Both the position numbers and the translations under genes were made by a program. 64,000 nt of DNA from Ditylenchus dipsaci. Lineage: Eukaryota > Nematoda > Chromadorea > Rhabditida > Anguinidae. Shown here piece after piece: positions 54,750 through 64,000 of this stretch. Positions within the stretch are counted from its first letter, which is position 1. Each line of letters begins with the position of its first letter. The stretch is taken from contig SADC01001112.1 of the NCBI GenBank assembly GCA_004194705.1, positions 186,001 to 250,000 on the forward strand, written 5' to 3'. The notes beneath the pieces are model-generated. The model ran no database searches, had not been told where the DNA came from, and worked only from the letters and a program-made list of their open reading frames with translations.

Positions 54750-55060
54750 AATTTTATCTCGCTGAATTCTTCGCTGCCATTTTTGTACATTATGAGTGTA
54801 GGCGTAGTATGACCATCAGGGCTTACTGCTACAAAACATGTGGGTAACCAGCTTGATTTGGACGATGCACAATTTTTTACCTTCCAGGTTGATTTTCACC
54901 TATTTCGCCAAACATCGAAGCGAAAAGGACCCGCACCATCGTGTTCAGCGCATTCTGTTCTACTCGTAGTCGCAATTGAGCACACCAGTGTTTCCTGTGT
55001 TGAAGTTGGCCAAAAAAATTCAATTTTGTATACAATAAACTGTGTGTGTGAACAGTGAAA
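54750..55060 (-). pseudogene. Possible coding remnant or uncharacterised small exons
   Basis: On the minus strand one frame is open over this stretch except for a single TGA. It reads ETLVCSIATTSRTECAEHDG, GAGPFRFDVWRN, then after the stop FVAVSPDGHTTPTLIMYKNG and SEEFSEIKLEKS with a TAA. Base composition is more gene-like than the flanks. AAATAG|gtgaaa could be a donor at the TGA and TTTTGTAG an acceptor, but phases do not fit. No family recognised. It lies just downstream of peptide gene 3, same strand. Confidence 0.3.
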
Positions 55061-55094
55061 AATATAGTTTATTTGATTACAAATAGACAATAAA

Positions 55095-55100
55095 TTTATT
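55095..55100 (-). promoter_or_regulatory. Polyadenylation signal of peptide gene 3
   Basis: AATAAA on the minus strand, 26 bases past the stop at 55126. Confidence 0.6.
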
Positions 55101-55125
55101 TCAATGACCTCAAAATATCCATAAT

Positions 55126-56717
55126 CTACTTTTTCCCAAACAAAGATGGTATACAGACGCCTATGGTTGAGTTATTGACGCTTAGCATGCAGGCATATCC
55201 AAAGCTGCAGGTGGAATTAGCATAACACGCACTGTTTACTGAAATAGCATCATACAGTCAAACCCCTTTAACCGGCATCCCAAAAGTTCATTCCCGCCTT
55301 GGGTCCGACGCTGTTTCGACCCAAATTTTGAAAACTTTTGCCAGTTCTGTTTTTACAATCTGGTCGGAAATATGGTTAGGATTTCGATTTTGCCGACCGT
55401 TTTTTAAATCCTGCAAATTTCATCATTAAAAAATCGAAAGCGGTTTTCCGGAACCACTTTTTTGACCGCACTGTAAAAACAGAACTGGCAAAAGTTTTCA
55501 AAAAATTAGGTTAAAAAAAGTGTCGGACCCAAAGCGGAAACGAACTTGAGTGGTGCCGGATAAACTAGGTTGGACTGTAATTTTGTCTGAATTGTTGTGA
55601 TAAGTAATTTCTTGTGTCAATCAAGGTTTTTTCCCGAATTTGTCAGTAAAAAAAAGGTTTTGACAAAGTGTAAACTAGAGTGCATACTAGGGTTGCCACA
55701 TCTGCTGGACCGAAAATCAGCGATTTGAAAAAAGCAGCAAATAACACAAAAAATCAGCAAATTTTTTATAATCTTTTTTATCAGCGGAAATCAGCGAAGA
55801 TGACAACCCTGGTGTATACAGTTTGTAACAAGAAAGTTTCTCGCTTCTAGGTCATTTTTAAAAGTCGTATGACCTAGATGTGTATTTGAAAATAAATTTT
55901 TCTCGCCGACAATTGTTTTTTGGTATATGATGGCAAAAAAAATATGGTTTTTTGCTCGACCTCCCCCTGTGGTTTGAGCCTAGCCATCTAGAGGATCCAC
56001 TTAAAGACCCCTTAAAGACCCATCCACTTAAAGACCAGGACCGAAACCACAGGGGGCCAAGCAAAAATCGTGTATCAAAAAATTCTTCGGCGAGAAAAAT
56101 TGATTCGTAAAAATAGAGTTTTGAAAAAGGAGTTTTGAAAAAAAGTTATGGCCATTTCAAGAAAGGGAAATTTCCTGCAAGGGATTCCAGAACACCCTGT
56201 ACTTCAAGAGATATTTTTCGAAGCTAAATTCACCTGTATACACCACTCAATTAATCTTAACCCCCACGAGCAAAAAAGCCTGGGAGACCAAGGCAAAAAG
56301 AATTTCATTTGAAATTTTTAATTCTAAAGTCTCAAGAAGCAGGTCTCAGAAACGATATGTTTGCACTTTTTGATTATTTTTATGCAAAAAAGTTATTGGT
56401 ATTGAAAATGGAAATTTTTTTGCCTTGGTCCCCAAGCTGATTTGCTGGTGGGGGTCAAGGTTACTTGAGTGGTGGGGGTATAGGTAAAGTGCTCCTTTTT
56501 CGAACAATTCGAGAATTCTAGGCAAGCGCACATCTAATCAAATTTAAATTAATGCCAATTAAAAACATTGAATTTAAAACACTCTAGGTTATCCATGTTT
56601 TAAAAAGCCCTCCAAATACTCACGAAAAGATTCACGCTCCTCATCTGCCACCATTTTATAAGCTAATAGCAAGAACACAAGGAAAAATACACTGTATACA
56701 GTCAAATTTCTAGCCAT
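55126..56717 (-). CDS. Secreted cysteine-rich peptide 3
   Basis: Exon 56624-56717 encodes the start MARNLTVYSVFFLVFLLLAY and an acidic pro-segment (VADEERESF); exon 55126-55238 encodes the mature region; 68 aa. Four cysteines are spaced C-x5-C-x5-C-x11-C, with SFGYAC paralleling KNGYAC of peptide 1. A phase-1 intron (1.4 kb) holds a pogo-like MITE, a hAT-like element and a GGTTTGAGCC/ACCACAGGGGG pair. The C-terminal LFGKK is a possible amidation/processing site, by inference only. The shared two-exon plan puts it in the same family as peptides 1 and 2. Confidence 0.7.
55252..55580. repeat. pogo/Tc1-like MITE, TTTAACCGGCATCCC variant
   Basis: ACAGTCAAACCCCTTTAACC at left; GGTGCCGGATAAACTAGGTT then GGACTGTA at right. 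Core words AAAAGTTCATTCCCGCC and GGGTCCGACGC. Confidence 0.8.
55688..55811. mobile_element. hAT-like element, AAATCAGC motif
   Basis: TAGGGTTGCCACATCTGCTG and CAACCCTG ends; target copies GTGCATAC and GTGTATAC. The interior repeats ATCAGC(G/A)AA words. Confidence 0.75.
55950..56075. repeat. Inverted CCCCCTGTGGTTTGAGCC element
   Basis: GACCTCCCCCTGTGGTTTGA faces ACCACAGGGGGCCAAGC. Same family as the pair at 3950-4030. Confidence 0.75.
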
Positions 56718-57239
56718 TTTACTTTGTTTTACTGAAAATTTATTTTTGAGCAATTTAAAGCATTAGTTGTGCATACCTGTCTATCCTTTTAAACACTCAA
56801 CAAAACAAAATAATAAGCACCCGTGGACGGTTTTTACCTGAAAATGGTCCATTTCGACCTCTTAAAACCCAGGTGATCAAACAATGCAGCATCCAAAAGT
56901 TTTAGGGCGGCTAATACTGTGACATCCAATTAATATTTTTTTCTAGAATCATTTGACTGAGCAAAGCTAAACAAATTTGTCTGCCGCTCAACCATTGATA
57001 GACAAAACAGAAGAAGTGTCGAAAAATTTGCAATTTAGCAAAATTTCAAAGTTAGCAAAACTTTTGCAGACTTAAAATTCTGTTATTGTTTGATCAAATT
57101 TTGCAGAATTTTCAAGTGCAACAAAGTACAGTAAACAAGAGTAAGGATATTGCTGTCTGGAATCTTAAAAGAAAAAATGGCGATCTTAGTGTGGATCATT
57201 GTAGTGTATTCGAGTTTTTTTTGGACAAAAAATTGAAAA

Positions 57240-57545
57240 AATGGATCGGGTCGGATAGCTGATTTTGGATAATATCCTAAATTATCTGGGATTTTTCCGG
57301 ATATCGGATCAAATATCCGGAAAATCCGGATATTCGAAATTAATTTACTCGTAGAAAAGCAAAAAAAAACATTCATCGAACAAACTGATTCAATAACAAC
57401 CACACATTGTCAAACAATTTCAAATAGGATCAGATCTCCGAAAAAATATTTGCAAATCTATTCACATATGCGATATTGTCGGATACAAGATATGGACCGG
57501 ATATCCGAAATATCGGATATCCGAATCCGATATTTTCGGATATCC
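57240..57545. mobile_element. Fold-back sequence, GGATATCCG motif
   Basis: Two blocks (57240-57340 and 57475-57555) of GGATATCCG/CCGGATATTC words flank unique DNA. The motif resembles the interior of 44247-44731. Confidence 0.5.
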
Positions 57546-57729
57546 GATAAGATAAAAATTGCCGAAACGAAATTTGTTAGGAAAAAATTGCCTAAGCCGA
57601 AATTAAGCGGAATGAATTCGCCAAGTGAATTTTTTTCTATAAAATTTACCTAACACGAAATTAGTACTCTATTTTTTTGGGCAAAACCTTCTAGTCATAC
57701 ATACCCCTACTATAACATACCCCTTAGGG

Positions 57730-57898
57730 CAGTATTCGTAATGAAAAATTTCGAAAAAATGATATTTGGGTAAAAAAAGATTTTATTTCATTTTATCCAG
57801 TGCTTATTGCTATTTTGGAGCGAAAAAAAAGATTTTGACTGAAAACTTCCAAAATAAAAAAGATTTTGGTCCCGAAAAAAGGACAATTTCGAACCCTG
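57730..57898. mobile_element. hAT-like element with exact target duplication
   Basis: Flanked by CCTTAGGG at 57722-57729 and 57899-57906. The right end reads GGACAATTTCGAACCCTG; the interior AAAAAAGATTTT words match 28403-28612 in reverse. Confidence 0.85.
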
Positions 57899-57906
57899 CC
57901 TTAGGG

Positions 57907-58680
57907 TCAGTCCCAAGGTGGTATTTTGTAACGATATTTGACTGTAGTGAATAATTCGACATTTTCAAAAAAAAATTGAATGCAAAAAAAAATAATTCGA
58001 AAATATTATTGACAAAATTAAGTTGGTCCCGCGTGGATTCTAATTTCACAAATTGCTGTGCTTATCAAGTTGCACCTCCTTTAACAACCCTGCTAGAAAT
58101 ATTATGACATGTGCTTTCAGCAAATAAGCAATATAAAATTTGATGTGAAAATTCTGTGTTTTGCATCATTTTATAATAACAAAACATATATATGTTTCAA
58201 TTTTACGATTTTCACCGTATTCTATTTTTATTCTTGTCCACATCATTCTTCTTTTCATTGAGCTGAATTACTATCATTTTCAAATATGCACTTTACCCAC
58301 GAATACTAAAACCTTTGCTTCCAAAGTCAAAACACATCGATATTACTGGAAATAAAATTAGTCAAATCACCAATTACGCAGGCGATTTCTTGGAACCAAA
58401 CGCAATAATAGCAAAAAGATACTTTCGAAAAAAAATTGGAATTGATGTTGATGAGGCGCACCAGACCTAAGCAGCCAGCAAGCACGTCAGTAAGAGCCAT
58501 TTTTCGCTGACTAGGTAAACACACCATCGGATAGCTAAAAATCCTGGCTCCATCAAGTCGGCCAGCCACAAGAGGTAAGCTATGCAAACTTCACTCATCC
58601 ACACCAGCCAACTTCTATCCAATGCAAAATTTATTAAATTCAACAAAAAGGGGTAAAGTCTGTGATGCAAATTATTAAGC
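57907..58680. other. No firm gene; GC-richer patch at 58430-58620
   Basis: On the minus strand 58430-58620 contains overlapping hydrophobic frames (FLAIRWCVYLVSEKWLLLTC; or MALTDVLAGCLGLVRLININ after CTAGTCAG). One could be an exon of a divergently transcribed gene, but no consistent splice model emerged. Confidence 0.25.
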
Positions 58681-58688
58681 ATATAAAA
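58681..58688 (+). promoter_or_regulatory. TATA box of oxidase copy C
   Basis: ATATAAAA, 71 bases upstream of the ATG at 58752. Confidence 0.6.
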
Positions 58689-58751
58689 GATGGGTCGGGG
58701 TCTGAAAAATTATCCAATTTCACTTGGATTTCAACTAAATATTTAACTGTG

Positions 58752-61700
58752 ATGCGCCTCCTAATTTTGGTGTTTGTGCTCGGTCTTCTGGTGACTCCGA
58801 TTAACTCAAGTATAGTGGACAATTTCCTTTCTTTTCTAAAGCTTAAACCTCTAATATCTGCAGCGTCCAGTACAGCTCGTCCAAGTACTCCAGCTGGATC
58901 GAGTTCGGGATCTTCGAAATCTAGCTCAAGTACACTAGCTTCTAGCAAAGCCAGTTCTAATGCAGGTACCAGTCCAGGTGGATCTAGCTCAGGATCTCCA
59001 AGTTCAAGCACACCAGCTTCCAGCTCAAGCACTGTTAGTGAACCATGCCCTGACTGCGGCGCACCCCTTCAAAACTGGGGTGGTAACTTCAATTTCAGCA
59101 CACAAAATATCAACTACCCAACCTCCACAGCTGGAGTCCAGCAACTGGTCAAAGAGTGCAAAGGCAAGGTTCGACCAATGGGTACTCGACACAGTTTCAG
59201 CCTCATAGCAGACAGCAATGACACTATTATATGCCTGGTGCATATGAATTTGATTTTGAGTGTGGACGCCTCAGTGCCCTCAGTAACTGTCCAGGCAGGT
59301 ATCACCTACACTGATCTGATCCCCTTCTTGCAGTCCATCGGACTGGCTTTGCCTATATTGGCTTCATTGGCTGAAATTTCTGTTGCTGGAGGTATGCAGA
59401 CTGGGGCGCATGGTAGTGGTTATGGCATCGGTAACCTGGCTACTCAGGCAATTGCTCTGCAAATGGTGCTGGCAGATGGCAGTGTTAAGAATTACACCAA
59501 GAATGACCCTGAATTTCCAGCGGCTGCGCTCGGCCTTGGAGCTATGGGTATTATTACAGAGGTGACTTTGCAGTTGGAACCTACCTACAATTTGGCCATC
59601 AATGTTTTTGAGAAGTGAGTTTTCAGCTGCAAACTAGAAGAATCCACATTTAAAGGGGGTACACATTGTGATGCGAATATTTTGAACTCTCAGGTTCGAT
59701 TCCCAGTGGATGAATAACCTTTTTATCTTCTTTAGTTTACAAGTTTAGTGTCAAAATGATTCTTAGACTCTTGGCTATTCAACAAAATCATCACAGCATC
59801 TGGAGCTGATTTGTAGGCTAAGACCTGCTGAATTTCCGGACATCGAACGTTTTGGTGGTTTTTCTTTGCCTGAAATTATCGATATTTTCTGACTTTTTTC
59901 TACAAGTTAAACGTTTCATATACCAAAAAGTAGCTGAGATTCTGAGCTTTCATTTGAGCTATCAAACAGAGCAAAAACAAACTCGAATCATGATAAATTC
60001 GGAAAACATTCAATAATACCGAATTCCTAGTTATCCTACCCAGGGCTGTCCCACAATTCTTCAGTATTGGTTTTGGAACTGACGGTTTTTTTTGCAATTT
60101 TCATTTACATGATCATCTACAACCTTAGACTCAAAATGTAGTCCTGCTTCTTGATGTCATTTTCAGTATATGGCTGCAAATGATCATGTAAATTAAAATT
60201 GTAAAAAGTCAGTTCCTAAATAATACTGAAATCCTACCCCTCAAAAATACTCTTTCCTGATTTCGATGGTCATTCAAATGAAATCCCAAAATTGAGGCAG
60301 TTGCTGGCAGCAAATCAGTGCTGGAAATGGCTGCAATCAACTGCTCGATAGTTTTTGGCCCTAGAAGTGATTTTACTCGCTAAAAATGGATTAATAAGAT
60401 AGGTTATGCACCCACTGGGAATCGAACCTGAGAGTTCAAAAAATTCGCATCTTGATGTGTAGTACACATTGTGTACCCCCCATTTACAAAACTTCGTCGT
60501 TTTCATTGGATTTTTTGCAGTCAACTCTTGATGTGAAGGCTTCCAAAAAGTTCGTTCCAGCCTAGGGTCCGACGCTTTTTTACCCCAAATTTTTATGGCT
60601 TCATTAATTCTGTTAATACCGTAATTCCTCTAATAAGCCGCCCCCTCTGGTTCAAAATCGTGTTCTTGGCATTGTGTTTTTGACCCATTTTTTGAAGACT
60701 TCTCTTTGGCAAGTTACCCCTCAATTTGTAGCCAGTGAGATGAGCTACAAAATAGATGGTGACTTGCCTAACAGTGGTTTTCAAAACATAGGTCAAAAAC
60801 ACAATGCCAGAAACCCGTTTTTTGAATTTAGGGGGGGGCGGCTTATTAGAGGAATTACGGTATATGCTAAAACTTTTTTTATTTTGGCTGACTTTAGAAG
60901 ACGGGAGGTTTAAAGCATGTTTTTGTCCCATTGACTTTTTTACATGCCTCCGATTGACCGCCCACTCACTCTACTCAGAATGAGACCCACCGAATTGACT
61001 AATTTCGAGTAATATACGAGAATGGTATCGGTGACAAACAATCACCATTTGGAGTTATAAAAAAGTTTTGATATTTTTATCCCAAAATTCATGATCTATC
61101 ATTAAAACATCTCATTTATTTTATTTTTTAGTATGAGCATTTCTGAGCTTGACAACAATATGGACGATCTGATTGAAGCCGGTCATGCAGTCAACTTGTG
61201 GAGCACATTTGGCACACCAGGACTACTTGACCAAGTTTGGATCACTAGCAAAGTTGACGGCAATGGCACCAACAAGTATGGTAATGTAAGTCAATTGTAT
61301 GGTGCACCTGCAGCCACAGCTCAAGCCAGTCCAATTCATGCGCTTCCACCCACTTTTGTGGTTCCTCAAATGGGCATAGTAGGGCCTTGGTATGAGCGAT
61401 TGACCGACTATGATCTTGGATTATCTGGCAATGAGGGTCACGAAACCCAATCTGAATATTATTTGGCTTATGACGATTTTCTGCCAGCCCTGAAAGCTTT
61501 ACAAAACCTAAGTGCTGAGATCAATGAAGTGGTGTATGTGTCTCTGTTCCGAATCACAGAAGCTGATGAATTATGGATGAGCCCTCAATATAAGAAGAGA
61601 ACCATGGCTATCCACTTCAGTTGGCAACCCAAATTGGACCAAGTAATGGCCCTTCTGCCGAAAATTGAAGCTATATTGGCGCCATACCACCCAATTCCTC

Positions 61701-61843
61701 ACTGGGGCAAACTGTTCACACTGAAGCCTGCTGATTACTTGTCCCAGATGCCAAAACACAATGACTGGAAGGCACAAGTGGAATTATTAGACCCAACTCA
61801 CAAATTCCGAAATCAATTCTTAAACGAGAAAATATTTGTCTGA
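58752..61843 (+). CDS. Secreted FAD-dependent alditol-oxidase-like enzyme, copy C
   Basis: Exons 58752-59614 and 61132-61843, phase-2 GT-AG intron of 1,517 nt, exactly 524 aa. Signal peptide MRLLILVFVLGLLVTPINSS; Ser-rich linker to about residue 96; CPDC at 99-102; NWGGNFNFS; FAD domain with GTRHSFS (His147, equivalent to the covalent-FAD His of AldO), LPILASLAEIS (Ser205), TGAHGSG. C-terminal domain: GPWYERLTDYDLGL, TQSEYY, LFR (Leu426, Arg428), HFSW (His449, Ser451), HWGK (Lys481). Spacing of these residues equals that of Streptomyces AldO, but Leu replaces its active-site Glu320 and Ser replaces Thr345. Expected to oxidise a polyol-like substrate and release H2O2 outside the cell; the substrate cannot be read. 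Opposite strand to copies A and B and has a different signal peptide. Confidence 0.88.
59655..60483. repeat. Inverted repeat in oxidase C intron, tRNA-like ends
   Basis: GGGGGTACACATTGTGATGC and CTCAGGTTCGATTCCCAGTG at left; CACTGGGAATCGAACCTGAG and TACACATTGTGTACCCCC at right. Inner pairs include AGCCTTAG-like and CATGATCATCTACAACC pieces. Confidence 0.85.
60617..60862. repeat. TACCGTAATTCCTCTAATAAGCCGCC-family MITE
   Basis: TACCGTAATTCCTCTAATAA at left, TTATTAGAGGAATTACGGTA at right, inner pair CTTGGCAAGTTACC-like. Also in the oxidase C intron. Confidence 0.85.
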
Positions 61844-62037
61844 ACAAAGAGAAGAAGACATTGGAATGATTACATTTTTCGCAATAGAATATTTTAATTT
61901 ACACAATTTCTATTATAAATTATATTGTTTGTTACCAAACGAAATATTTGAAAACACATTGCAAAATTTTTGATTTACGAAAATATCTGTTTTCCAGTGC
62001 AAATGAGTACCCTAGGCCTGCATAACCAATATAAAAG

Positions 62038-62390
62038 CCTGGCACTTATTTAGACCGGGGCGCATTTGATAATTTCTCGTAAATCATGTTTAAAACTCTC
62101 CTAAGTGATTTTTATATCCTAAAAACGTTGATTCTTGACACCCTTCTTGATAAAAAATCAATTTTTTGAAAAAAAAAAATGACTAAAATTTGACCAAAAT
62201 ATTGATTTACCTTGGTCCCCCATAGCAAAAGTCAGATTTTAGTCAAAATTTTCCTTTCGAAAAATCGATTTGTAATTCAGAAAAAATGTCGCATATTAAT
62301 GTTTTCATTGTTTTGAGGATATAAAAATTAGTTAGGAGACTATTAAACATGATTTACGAGAAATTATGAAACGCGCCCCTGGACTAAATA
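62038..62390. repeat. Inverted repeat, GGGGCGCATTTGATAATTTC arms
   Basis: The left arm (ACCGGGGCGCATTTGATAAT ... AAATCATGTTTAAAACTCTC) is mirrored by GAGACTATTAAACATGATTT and GAAACGCGCCCCTGG. The centre holds CCTTGGTCCCC. Confidence 0.85.
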
Positions 62391-62989
62391 AATTTCAAAA
62401 GCCTTATTTTGAACAGGCTATGGGTAGATATGAAATATTAAACATCTAGTCTTTTTACTGAATTCTCAGGTGATGCAGCACAGCTGGACCTAAACCTTTG
62501 ACATGGTAGTCCGACCCTGCATTTTTCATATATTCTCAGTGGTGAAACATTAAAAAAAGGAAAATCCCAATCGCTTTATTAATCGAAACAAAGCAACAGC
62601 CAATGATGAAGGGGTTTTAGAAGTACGGTCAAAGTCTTCAATAGCACAGTCACAAATAGCACGAATTATCATCTATTTTTTTCTGAGGCACCCAGAATTT
62701 TTTTGGCACAAGTATGTACAGGGTTGGCCAAATTTTTCGGACTATTTCTTTTAGCCATAACTTTTTAAATTCGCGCTGTTCCGACGAGATCTTGTTTTTA
62801 TTTGAAAGAGGAAAAGAAAGGAATTTGTTTGACACCAAAAGCAGTCGATGAAAATGAAAATTGAATTTTCGATGGTCGTTTGAAAATTTCGTTAGTTTTC
62901 AGACAAGATGGCTTCGGCATATACTTAGAAACAACTGCTTGTTGATTAACACAACATCAACCAATGTTGGCAATAACAAGGTTCAACAT

Positions 62990-63260
62990 TCACTTAAAAT
63001 TCCGGCTCCACACTTTGCCCTTGAACTTCTTTGTATCTTTAGACGCAATTTTCGTAGGATTTGGGCGCCCAATCCAGTATCTGCCCTGGCACATTATCGA
63101 AAGCATCTTGAATTCGTAGTTTTTCCACATTAGGATGACAGGCATGGACTGGCGCCATCTTCTTGAAAAATCAACAGATGCATGAAAATTTAAGGGCGAA
63201 GTGTTGGGATGAAATTTTAACAGAATGTGGAACCTTGTTATGGTCAATCTTGTCTGGTAT
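62990..63260 (-). mobile_element. Possible Tc1/mariner transposase remnant
   Basis: Minus-strand frames contain FQEDGASPC followed, one frame over, by VEKLRIQDAFDNVPGQILDW and APKS. This recalls the FQ-DGA...W-P-S stretch of mariner catalytic domains. Frame changes and missing flanks mean it is at most a decayed fragment. The neighbourhood (62720-63440) has an inverted AACAAGATCTCATC pair. Confidence 0.3.
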
Positions 63261-63483
63261 TGTGGTGATTTTATAAAGTTGGCTCAAGCATTTTATAAAG
63301 CTTGAGTCAATACATTTTTTCTGAAATTTTATCAAATTTTTAAACAACCATCAAAAACTCAATTTTAATCCTTATTAGCTGTTTTGGGATGAAACCGATT
63401 CTTGTCTTCTCCTCTTTCTAATAAAAACAAGATCTCATCAAAAAAGGAAAATCAGCAACAATCAGCCAAAAATTTCATTAGAG

Positions 63484-63748
63484 AAAAGCAGCAAATGGGC
63501 TAATAAAATTTAGGTTAAAACTGAAAAATGCCGTCTTTTGACTGAAATATGCCGACTTCTAGCTGAAAAATGCTGCCTTTTTTCTTTTAGTCAAAGAAGT
63601 GAATATCTAAACAATTTTTTCAAAGTGATAACACCATGAGGTAGCCGTCAAAAATTCATTAGCGAAAAGCAGCAAATAGGCTGATAAAATTCAGGTAAAA
63701 CGCAAAAATTCCGTCTTTTGACTGAAATATGCCGCCTTACAGCTGAAA
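63484..63748. repeat. Direct duplication, about 90 bp
   Basis: 63484-63570 and 63663-63748 share GAAAAGCAGCAAAT, GCTGATAAAATT(T/C)AGGT, CCGTCTTTTGACTGAAATAT and GCCG(C/A)CTT. Confidence 0.8.
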
Positions 63749-64000
63749 ATACGTGTATGTGCTAATAAATATAAAAATATTTTTTTTTCTGTTGTATCTG
63801 TGTGAAAAATAATAAAGCTTTGATTGTCTTGGCAGCATTGATCTGCTGCACATAAGCTACACAAGAAAAGAAACAACAAGAAAAACAATTTTTTTTGTTA
63901 AGAGGATAAAAGATAATCATTTTTCTCTGTGTTTTTGCGTTCATCTGAATTGAAATCTCAGCGCATTTTTGCTTTATACTACTTGTATACTTGCTATAAT
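63749..64000. other. No gene recognised
   Basis: AT-rich end of the window; no supported exon. Confidence 0.5.

Noticed and set aside
59690..60420. tRNA genes at GGTTCGATTCCC-like sites
   Set aside because: Only a T-arm-like word is present; no anticodon arm or acceptor pairing could be built.

Overview
The window is nuclear DNA of an invertebrate animal. Genes are split by spliceosomal introns, many only 45-70 nt long. All introns are GT-AG except one GC-AG intron in the helicase gene. The recognisable proteins are eukaryotic housekeeping families (DDX19/DBP5, TAF3, LENG8/SAC3, a Bax-inhibitor-like membrane protein). AATAAA signals and TATA boxes can be read by eye, and the DNA between genes is packed with fold-back DNA transposons. 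I cannot name the phylum. A Ty3/gypsy-type gag of a kind seen in nematodes and arthropods, very short introns and secreted cysteine-rich peptides fit a protostome, but that is inference.

Layout. 0-1 kb: possible coiled-coil gene (-). 4.6-6.8 kb: DDX19/DBP5 mRNA-export helicase (-). 10.2-20.0 kb: TAF3-like TFIID subunit (+), eight exons with consistent phases, a SUMO-interaction-like tail and no visible PHD finger. 18.1-18.4 kb: terminal exon of an unknown gene (-) inside the last large TAF3 intron. 20.5-24.8 kb: minisatellite-bearing elements and a large palindrome, plus an acidic coding exon (+) cut by one element. 25.3-29.3 kb: LENG8/SAC3-GANP gene (-), one exon split by a hAT-like insertion. 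29.6-30.7 kb: multipass membrane protein (-). 32.2-32.9 kb: single-pass membrane protein (+). 34.1-36.4, 43.4-46.3 and 58.8-61.8 kb: three paralogous secreted FAD oxidases of the bacterial alditol/xylitol-oxidase type (-, -, +). 38.6-40.8 kb: young, internally deleted LTR retrotransposon. 44.9-45.2 kb: a tiny two-exon gene nested antisense in an oxidase intron. 49.2-56.7 kb: three small secreted cysteine-rich peptide genes with one shared gene plan.

How it fits together. Apart from unlinked housekeeping genes, 34-62 kb looks like an expanding accessory cluster: signal-peptide oxidases with Ser/Thr-rich linkers, probably peroxide-producing and acting outside the cell, interspersed with secreted disulfide peptides. 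A defence, venom or cuticle/mucus role is speculative.

Two window-wide patterns matter to any user. First, conserved genes repeatedly lose frame by exactly one missing base, at about ten sites and never by a gained base; the two LTRs of the young retroelement also differ by one missing T. This suggests uncorrected consensus deletions rather than mass pseudogenisation. Second, the MITE families keep both arms matched even where the motif has changed completely between copies.
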